Shown one piece after another: positions 5,829 through 10,854 of a stretch of 10,854 bases of DNA (positions within the stretch are counted from its first letter, which is position 1; the number at the start of each line of letters is the position of its first letter). Under the pieces are notes generated by a model, which was not told the DNA's origin, searched no databases, and saw nothing but the letters and a program-made list of their open reading frames with translations. Position numbers and translations under genes: made by a program. The DNA is from an uncultured Prevotellaceae bacterium (GTDB lineage Bacteria > Bacteroidota > Bacteroidia > Bacteroidales > Bacteroidaceae): the NCBI GenBank assembly GCA_945827465.1, contig CALZOH010000107.1, positions 1 to 10,854 of the forward strand, written 5' to 3'.

Positions 5829-6383
5829 TTAGAAACCATCATGCACATCGTTAGAAACGCTTAATCTATTTACAACTTGTTTGTATAGATTATTGATGCG
5901 CTTATTAAATTTTTTGGAGTTGATGTCTCTATCAAAATGTCCAGCATCGTGTTCTATTCTGACCTTAGTAACCTTTTCTGTCAATAACTTCTGAAGTTGT
6001 TCTTCAGAAATAGGATAGTGAGGATTGAGATAGTAGTTTGTACCATATTTGGTAACTTGATACTGATAGTCTGCGGGACCAATAGGATTACAGTTCTTCA
6101 ATTCCATAACTGATCCGTCTTCAAATTTAATCAATAAAACACGTCCACTATCGATGGTGCCTTTGCCTTCATTTGTAGTTACACAAAAGCGCCATAGTTT
6201 ATCTCCGTTGGGAAGCACATTGATTCTTAAATCAAAACCTGCACCGGTTGAAAAAGTTGAATAGAGATTTTCTCCGCCAGAAATTATCCAACGGGAACCA
6301 TCCTCTTCTTGTTTATCGATTTGCTGTGCAAATGCACCAAAAATAGTTACGAAGCAAAATATTAGAGTAATAAATTTTTTCAT
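5829..6383 (-). CDS. Secreted small protein of unknown function (cargo gene)
   Basis: 184 residues with a clear signal peptide (MKKFITLIFCFVTIFGAFAQ, cleavage near 20), so periplasmic or exported. The mature part looks strand-rich, with DSGRVLLIKFEDGSVMELKNC around 79-99, then a short segment YPISEEQLQKLL before TKVRIEHD and a basic C-terminal helix. I do not recognise the family. The DGSxxELxNC segment and the following ISxxQ...VRIE part recur in the fragment at the right edge (10657-10854). The gene is visibly AT-richer than the phage genes on either side, has its own promoter and lies behind a terminator. It therefore looks like a host-type or moron gene placed between phage modules. No terminator separates it from site B. 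A role in virion structure is unlikely. Confidence 0.75.
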   Translation of the reverse strand: MKKFITLIFCFVTIFGAFAQQIDKQEEDGSRWIISGGENLYSTFSTGAGFDLRINVLPNGDKLWRFCVTTNEGKGTIDSGRVLLIKFEDGSVMELKNCNPIGPADYQYQVTKYGTNYYLNPHYPISEEQLQKLLTEKVTKVRIEHDAGHFDRDINSKKFNKRINNLYKQVVNRLSVSNDVHDGF

Positions 6384-6420
6384 ATTATTGTTTAATGATA
6401 CTTAGGCTGTTATTTTATTG

Positions 6421-6452
6421 CAAAGTTAGTAAAATTCTATCGGTTAAACAAG
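6421..6452 (-). promoter_or_regulatory. Promoter of the secreted cargo gene
   Basis: Minus strand CTTG (6452-6449), a 20-bp spacer and TAACTTTG (6428-6421), the Bacteroidales -33/-7 pattern. The box ends 37 bases before the ATG at 6383. Unlike the phage sites there is no inverted repeat linking the -7 box to the start codon and no GTCTTTT upstream. Its -33 lies in the T-rich tail of the preceding terminator. Confidence 0.7.
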
Positions 6453-6480
6453 CAAAGCCCCACCGATTGTACGGTGAGGC
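6444..6480 (-). terminator. Intrinsic terminator after the portal unit
   Basis: GCCTCACCG and CGGTGGGGC form a 9-bp stem (one G-U) with loop TACAAT, followed by TTTGCTTGTTT. It comes 16 bases after the stop of the 80-residue gene and closes the transcription unit that starts at the portal promoter. Confidence 0.8.
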
Positions 6481-6496
6481 CTTTGGGTCGGGTCGT

Positions 6497-6739
6497 TCAA
6501 TATTCCTGTTCGTGGATATTGATGCTGCTGATGTATTCGAGGCAGTCGCCGAATTTTTCTATCACGAGCATCGTGGCGAATGTCCGATTGAACGTGAAGA
6601 TGTTCGACCACAGGCAGGTCGAGTCGTCGGTGAAATGAATGAAAGCGAAGAAGTTTCTTGCTCCGTCGGGGCATTCGAGCGAGTAGTCAGTGATGTTGGC
6701 GAAGTCGCGCTCAACGGGTCGTTTGTCGGGAAGTATCAT
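6497..6739 (-). CDS. Hypothetical 80-residue protein
   Basis: 80 residues, not recognised. Composition is unusual for a chance frame, with many aromatic residues: FFAFIHF, SNIFTFNRTF, YISSINIHEQEY. There is no signal peptide, membrane segment or motif. It lies 275 bases after the connector-like gene and ends 16 bases before a strong terminator on the same strand, which supports a real gene. The region just before its ATG has a small GTGC-CGAA-GCAC hairpin (6762-6773) but no clear promoter, so it is probably the last gene of the portal unit. It could be a small phage accessory protein or a cargo gene. Start at 6739 is the first ATG. Confidence 0.5.
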   Translation of the reverse strand: MILPDKRPVERDFANITDYSLECPDGARNFFAFIHFTDDSTCLWSNIFTFNRTFATMLVIEKFGDCLEYISSINIHEQEY

Positions 6740-7014
6740 ATCGAATTGATTTAAGAGTTATGTGCCGAAGCACTTTAGATTTTACGTGCAATCAAGTGGG
6801 AAGCTGTTTGAACCCGAACAAATATTTATCTCGTGTTTGCAGCGTAGTGAAAACCGAGGAAACGCGGAGCGCACACCTGTATTTAGAGAGCGGTGAGTTG
6901 GCGACCTAACTTTGCAAAGGAAAATCAGTGCCTCGTGTCATAACTCCAATTCGGTATGACCGACAAATGCCCCTTGCGACGTAGCTTCACCAACTGCCGA
7001 TTGCCCCGATACCT
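6740..7014. other. Intergenic region, no gene seen
   Basis: 275 bases between the connector-like gene and the 80-residue gene. No open frame of note on either strand. It has a short hairpin (6762-6773), a palindrome CTTTGCAAAG (6910-6919) and one plus-strand TAACTTTG (6907-6914) without a good upstream box. No intrinsic terminator is visible after the 7015 stop. It may be the scar of a lost gene, since such modules often carry further head genes here. Confidence 0.5.
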
Positions 7015-7851
7015 TTAAAAGAAGTAACCCGAAGCCTTCTTTTCATTTCGGAACACCGGCGGCGCAAACAGCTTCGCGGTTTCCGACTGATGCCATTCGC
7101 TGAAAAATTCGGGGTTCAGCCGGATATAGTTAACAATATCCGCGAGCCTCCGCGAATTGAACGACCCCGACCGCAGGTAGCCCACGACCTGCGCTTTTAC
7201 CTGCCGGACAATCTCACTCCGCTTTTCAGTCAGACCTCCGCGCAGGTTTTCGGAGCGGAGCGCTGACATAAGTCCCGGCGAGAGCCATTCTTCGGCCAAC
7301 GATGCTTCAAGGTCTATGACCTGCGGGCGGAGTTCCAGATACTTTTCCCACTTGGAGCCGGTGGCTCCGCCGACACTATTTACGATAGCGAGGTCAGGGA
7401 AAAGTGTGGCGCCGAAGAAGTCAGCCTGAGAAGATGTGAGCCACTTGCTTGCCCCGACAAGTTCGGGCAAGAGCGCGGCGATGCAGTCGTCGCGATGGCT
7501 CAACATCGAGCCTACGAGCCTATCGACACGCGGCTTCGATGCCGGAGCGAGGTTTGAGGTGTTCACCACCGCAAAACCATTGGGCGTAAGCACAATGTCG
7601 AGCGAGGGAATAGCGCGGCGCAGAGCGTCGGCAACAACGAGCCGCGAGCACAATATCTTGATATTGTTGCTGTCGGTATAGCCGCAGATGGTGTTGAAGG
7701 TCGAGACGGAAGTAAACGTGTTTACGACCCAGTCCTCGGCGAGGTCGAGAAAGAGCGCGAGTCTTTCGATAAAGGGCGTTTCGCTCTTGACCGAGGCGAT
7801 GACGTTTGGAAGATGAGAGCGTAACTGCTCGTCAGTCGTTATTAGAGTCAT
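7015..7851 (-). CDS. DUF6712-like head-tail connector-type protein
   Basis: 278 residues. The stretch RLVVADALRRAIPSLDIVLTP-NGFAVVN-NLAPASKPRVDRL (about 70-113) has the pattern I know from DUF6712 proteins of Bacteroidales phages: a helix, then 'IP.LDlVLTp.GFgVV', then 'N.aPAS..RV..L'. The family is thought to be a phage neck or connector component, by context rather than direct proof. The N-terminal helix (25-45) and the C-terminal helices (from about 170) are typical. The ATG at 7851 overlaps the portal gene by 20 bases, so the two are probably coupled. The next expected partners (capsid, protease) are not here. No signal peptide or TM. Confidence 0.75.
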   Translation of the reverse strand: MTLITTDEQLRSHLPNVIASVKSETPFIERLALFLDLAEDWVVNTFTSVSTFNTICGYTDSNNIKILCSRLVVADALRRAIPSLDIVLTPNGFAVVNTSNLAPASKPRVDRLVGSMLSHRDDCIAALLPELVGASKWLTSSQADFFGATLFPDLAIVNSVGGATGSKWEKYLELRPQVIDLEASLAEEWLSPGLMSALRSENLRGGLTEKRSEIVRQVKAQVVGYLRSGSFNSRRLADIVNYIRLNPEFFSEWHQSETAKLFAPPVFRNEKKASGYFF

Positions 7852-9208
7852 TGGAGTTGTTGTTGGAATTGGGGAGTTTTACCTGCTTGGCGTCCTGGTG
7901 TTCGTCAAGCGTGGTAAGTTGGATAAACGGAATTTCGGGATGAACGCCCTGCCAACCGTTAAATCGTATAATGATACGATGTACGGTAAAAAGCAGGTCG
8001 TGATACGGCTTTTGGAGGGCTTGGGCTATGGTGTAAAGCTCGCGTTTGTCCGAGCCGCTGTTATTGGACTGCGCCTTGCCCGGCACAGAGCCGACAAGAT
8101 TACTATGCACACGCATAGTAAAGCATATCATATTGATAGCCTCCTGAATGTCGGTCTCCCAGTCGCCGCCCTCTTTCGAGTCATCAATCTTGTTGATGAC
8201 AACGTCGTGTTGCTCCTTGCCGTCGGGCGTGACGTAGAACGTCGAGAACCAGGCTTTGCCGCTGTTTTCGGCGCCGGTGAGGAAGTCGAGAATCTGCTGT
8301 TTCTCGGCGACGATACGCGCCTGTTGCTTGCGACGGTCGGTGATGCCTTCGGCACGGAAAATACTCTCCCAGTAGGTCTTGCTTATCTCTATATGATACT
8401 TGATTGGGGCAGAGTTCTTTAACTTTGCCTCCTTTGCGATGCCGATAAGCTGCTTGATGTTGTACCACTTGCCCCGGAATAATGCGCCATAGTAAGGTAT
8501 CGGGTAATAAGTGCTGTCGACTGTCGGGATTCGCGATACAATCGCGAATTTCCGGCACTTCGAGTTCTTCGTGGACGAAGCGCCCAAGGGCGATGATTTG
8601 GCGAGCTTGTCTTGCAGATCTCGCCACGGAGAAGTCGGATCGAGCAGGTCGATTTCCTCGATGTCGCTCCGCGACGAGATAGATTTTCGCCAGTTGGCGT
8701 AAAGGATTTTGGAAATACGACCGTGCTTGTCAGCCGGGGTGAAGCGACAATAGCAGGCTTCCTTTCTCAACAGACGCACGATGCGTGTGCCGTCTTCGTT
8801 GAGAATAAGCACTGACACTGCAAAGCCGAAGTGTTTGAAGTCCTGACAGATGCCGAGAAAGTAAGCGGCGAGGTCGTTGTCGAGAAGGAAGTCCTCGACA
8901 TCATTCTTGACCTTTGCGGAGGCTTCGGTGGTGCAGTATTGCAGCCCGGATCCATAGCAGACCTCGGCGTTGAAACACTGGCAGGTTGCCAGAGTTTCGT
9001 CTTTCTCGACGAGCGCGAGCAAGTCGAACGGCATCTGATTGTCGCCGCCCCACGGAATATAGCTAAGGCTATCGTCTACGATAGTCGGCACAATATCCAC
9101 GTCCTCCTTGAATACGGACGAGGAATTGACGGTGAACGCGGCGCGGGCCTCGAAGCCCGGCAGCGTCTCGACGGAATTGTAGTTGAGTTTAGAAAAAGAA
9201 AAGTCCAT
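7832..9208 (-). CDS. Phage portal protein
   Basis: 458 residues, the usual portal length; forms the ring at one capsid vertex through which DNA is packaged and leaves. Recognised from IPWGGDNQMPFDLLALVEKD (51-70), the long alpha/beta body with the aromatic stretch YYPIPYYGALFRG (234-246), and HSNLVGSVPGKAQSNNSGSD (368-387) followed by a helix with LQKPYHDLL. This last part is the late 'HP.L.G.p.....gsg.e.re' segment of Bacteroidales portals. A low-complexity Asn/Ser/Asp tail (447-458) ends the protein. The ATG at 9208 is inside the promoter hairpin at 9203-9262, and the stop overlaps the connector-like gene by 20 bases. Terminase would be expected upstream, but a secreted protease lies there instead. 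Confidence 0.85.
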   Translation of the reverse strand: MDFSFSKLNYNSVETLPGFEARAAFTVNSSSVFKEDVDIVPTIVDDSLSYIPWGGDNQMPFDLLALVEKDETLATCQCFNAEVCYGSGLQYCTTEASAKVKNDVEDFLLDNDLAAYFLGICQDFKHFGFAVSVLILNEDGTRIVRLLRKEACYCRFTPADKHGRISKILYANWRKSISSRSDIEEIDLLDPTSPWRDLQDKLAKSSPLGASSTKNSKCRKFAIVSRIPTVDSTYYPIPYYGALFRGKWYNIKQLIGIAKEAKLKNSAPIKYHIEISKTYWESIFRAEGITDRRKQQARIVAEKQQILDFLTGAENSGKAWFSTFYVTPDGKEQHDVVINKIDDSKEGGDWETDIQEAINMICFTMRVHSNLVGSVPGKAQSNNSGSDKRELYTIAQALQKPYHDLLFTVHRIIIRFNGWQGVHPEIPFIQLTTLDEHQDAKQVKLPNSNNNSNDSNND

Positions 9209-9262
9209 ATCGATGCTGAATTTTCAGCAAAGATATGGACGGTATGAGGTGCGCGAAAAGAC
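9203..9262 (-). promoter_or_regulatory. Phage promoter with start-codon hairpin, site A
   Basis: GTCTTTT (TTTT at 9259-9256), a 20-bp spacer and TATCTTTG (9235-9228). The -7 box lies across an inverted repeat: GTCCATATC/GATATGGAC (9 bp; 9232-9240 and 9203-9211) with an inner GCTGA/TCAGC stem (within 9215-9228). The arm at 9203-9211 includes the portal start codon. GTCTTTTCGCGC is identical to site C. Expected transcript start falls in the loop, leaving a leader of only about a dozen bases. Confidence 0.75.
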
Positions 9263-9266
9263 GCTA

Positions 9267-10580
9267 TTACAACTCTGTCGATAAAATCATATCTACAAGA
9301 TTAAAGCGGACTTTGCGAAATAGCATCATGCTTCTTATACCAAGATTATCCTCCTCCATATAGTTGCCATGCTGCTCGGTTTGAACGTCTAACATCGGTA
9401 CTGTAACTGAATTGCCCCCAAGAGTCAATGTTGCATCCGGCAGTTTGTAACAGAGTACCGACCAAACACCTCCGACCCCAGCCATTCTAACCGTATCACT
9501 TTTGCAGTTTGTTGTGAGATAATCTTTATTTGCGTCAAAGTAGAATTTGTTGAGTCTTCCGAACCCTGCATCTCCGCTGTCAAGTTTCATCATTTGTGGT
9601 TGTCCATTTACTTGCGCTTGTGTTACCAAATTCATTTGAGAAGAAAAACACATATTCGGTCGCACACTCGATGGGCTGGCAGCAACAGCAGGTACTTGAA
9701 TTTCTTTGGCTGAAAAATCAAGAGTTACATCTTTAAGCTGAAGCATCAGCTCACTGCCAACGATAAATTCACGGACATCAATATATTTATCGGCTTCGTC
9801 GTTGTGACTTCTTATGTCAATGACATAGAATGGAACATCGTTAATCTTGATATTACCTAACGACAATTCTTTGGCAATGGCATATCTGCCGGCAGATGAT
9901 TCTACGCCGGTGGCGGCAACATCGGCATCAAGGAATTCGAGTCCATAGGCTCGGGCCAAAGAATCAGTAATAACATTAACTCCAGCACCGGTGTCAAAGG
10001 TAATCTTTACGGGATTACCATTGATTCGTGCTTCGGTAATCTGCATCAAATATTGCTGACTGCCTTGTTTCCCTGTCGGAATTGTGTCAAACGGTATAAT
10101 TCCCTTATCTCCGTTAAAAGAAATCTGATATGGAGAATATTGTGTCAGACTTTTGTATTGTGCAGCCATATCGGCATAAGGCTTAAGACTCGTAGAGTCA
10201 ACCATTTGGTATGCCGATGATAATACTGCGGAGAGCAGATTGTATGCGTCTTCGTTTTTACCGACCCTGCTCAAGTCCATTGAATACATGACTGAACTTT
10301 GTAGCAGCAGGTTCAGATCAAGCATTTCAGACTGAGTTTTAAGTAATTCATCAAAGGCCGGTATGGATATATCAGGACGATTAAAACGGTTGCCAATCAG
10401 GCAGCGTGAGAATACCTCCAAGAACGGGGTTATCGAATCTTTCGGAGTGCTGTAATAAATGTCATGCAGACCAAAGAAATCGGATGTATTCATTGTCGTT
10501 CCTATACGTTCGTCTATGCTTTGTGCTTTTGCGGCAAAACAAGACAGTATTATCGTAAAAATTAGAATGAGCTTCTTCAT
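9267..10580 (-). CDS. Exported retropepsin-like aspartyl protease
   Basis: 437 residues, predicted to be secreted or periplasmic (signal peptide MKKLILIFTIILSCFAAKAQ, cleavage near 20). A helical N-terminal part (about 25-150) precedes two retropepsin-like lobes. Lobe 1 has the catalytic FDTGAGVNVIT (D196-T-G-A) and the later IVGSELMLQLKDVTLDF strand (273-289). Lobe 2 has KLDSGDAGFGRL (D334-S-G-D) and LGIRSMMLFRKVRFNLVDMI near the end. Two D-(T/S)-G motifs in one chain suggest an active pair without dimerisation, though DSGD is a less common form. The ATG at 10580 is chosen because the signal peptide starts there; an upstream ATG at 10637 would cover the promoter. It has no terminator and ends five bases before the portal promoter box. 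Probably a host or cargo gene, not virion morphogenesis: phage head proteases lack signal peptides. Confidence 0.85.
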   Translation of the reverse strand: MKKLILIFTIILSCFAAKAQSIDERIGTTMNTSDFFGLHDIYYSTPKDSITPFLEVFSRCLIGNRFNRPDISIPAFDELLKTQSEMLDLNLLLQSSVMYSMDLSRVGKNEDAYNLLSAVLSSAYQMVDSTSLKPYADMAAQYKSLTQYSPYQISFNGDKGIIPFDTIPTGKQGSQQYLMQITEARINGNPVKITFDTGAGVNVITDSLARAYGLEFLDADVAATGVESSAGRYAIAKELSLGNIKINDVPFYVIDIRSHNDEADKYIDVREFIVGSELMLQLKDVTLDFSAKEIQVPAVAASPSSVRPNMCFSSQMNLVTQAQVNGQPQMMKLDSGDAGFGRLNKFYFDANKDYLTTNCKSDTVRMAGVGGVWSVLCYKLPDATLTLGGNSVTVPMLDVQTEQHGNYMEEDNLGIRSMMLFRKVRFNLVDMILSTEL

Positions 10581-10600
10581 ATATTGTCCGTTAATAATCG

Positions 10601-10637
10601 CAAAGTTACAAAAAATCTGCCGAATATAGTTCAACAA
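10601..10637 (-). promoter_or_regulatory. Promoter of the aspartyl protease gene
   Basis: TAACTTTG (10608-10601) on the minus strand, ending 20 bases before the chosen ATG at 10580. The upstream box is weak: TTG-type words occur only 23-26 bases away (10632-10638) instead of 20. No inverted repeat joins it to the start codon. Confidence 0.5.
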
Positions 10638-10656
10638 ATGTTGAAAAATGAGTTAG

Positions 10657-10854
10657 CTACAAAAAAACTTCAAGGTCGTTTACGCGGAAGATGCAGCAGT
10701 CGCGTATTTTGCGGCACTCGCCGGAGGAAAGGATTTTTACGTTCCTCCAACCGCCGTAAAAATTGTATCGCAGGGAGATACAATTTCGGAGTTCCAGGAT
10801 AGAGCCGTCGGATTTCCATACGGAAATATCGACAGGATCGCCGGAGTTGAGCAT
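10657..10854 (-). CDS. Partial hypothetical protein with DGSxxELxNC segment
   Basis: At least 65 residues are visible; the gene may continue beyond the window, and the ATG at 10854 need not be its true start. Visible sequence looks strand-rich: DISVWKSDGSILELRNC, an aromatic part (YNFYGGW), and CIFRVNDLEVFL at the end. DGSILELRNC matches DGSVMELKNC of the secreted protein at 5829-6383, and the ILSSGECRKI...FRVND end parallels its ISEEQLQKL...VRIEHD. I infer a shared domain, function unknown. It would be another host-type gene beside the protease. The stop is 49 bases before the protease promoter box. Confidence 0.55.
   Translation of the reverse strand: MLNSGDPVDISVWKSDGSILELRNCISLRYNFYGGWRNVKILSSGECRKIRDCCIFRVNDLEVFL

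Noticed and set aside
6907..6914. Plus-strand TAACTTTG
   Set aside because: No convincing upstream box at 20 bp and no gene or terminator downstream on that strand; probably chance within the CTTTGCAAAG palindrome.

Overview
The window reads as part of a Bacteroidales (Bacteroidota) prophage with host-type genes mixed in. Several things point there: promoters of the form TAnnTTTG about 20 bp downstream of a T-rich or TTG box, secreted proteins beginning MKK with signal peptides ending A-x-A-Q, a two-lobed retropepsin-like protease, and a portal/DUF6712-like pair of a kind I associate with gut Bacteroidales phages. Genus cannot be resolved. No integrase, terminase, major capsid protein, tRNA or CRISPR array is visible, so neither element boundary is in view.

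All supported protein genes lie on the minus strand, so the phage operons read from right to left. At the right edge (10854-9267) are the visible end of a small secreted-type protein and an exported aspartyl protease. Next come portal (9208-7832), a head-tail connector-like protein (7851-7015), a 275-base gap, and an 80-residue orphan (6739-6497) ending at an intrinsic terminator. An AT-richer secreted cargo gene with its own promoter follows (6383-5829). A tightly overlapping three-gene head-tail/tail module runs from 5761 to 4103, then a fibre-like protein (4047-3049). After an intergenic region carrying a candidate plus-strand RNA comes a lysis cassette: two-TM holin candidate, Amidase_2 endolysin and one-piece spanin candidate (2771-1701). 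It ends at a strong terminator (1652-1619).

The leftmost 1.6 kb holds no convincing protein gene. Bases 1-330 carry three strong hairpins. Bases 331-1618 are GC-rich, hairpin-dense and contain two diverged copies of a 240-315 bp unit. The copies differ by frame-breaking indels but keep their stems, including paired substitutions, which fits structured RNA better than protein.

The most interesting signal is regulatory. Three phage transcription units (starts at 9208, 5761 and 4047) share a promoter, GTCTTTT-N20-TAnnTTTG-like, and at each one an inverted repeat of different sequence pairs the -7 box arm with the arm holding the start codon. Read-through RNA from upstream would bury the start codon in a hairpin, and at 5761 might also terminate. 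RNA started at the phage promoter would lack the left arm and be translatable. Two of these sites follow non-phage genes with no terminator, as expected if the hairpins insulate phage genes from neighbouring transcription. The second strongest signal is a candidate structured RNA on the plus strand (2828-3041), with a promoter at its start, a closing stem, three 40-bp-spaced hairpins of shared stem sequence and an intrinsic terminator, antisense to the late mRNA between the fibre and holin genes.
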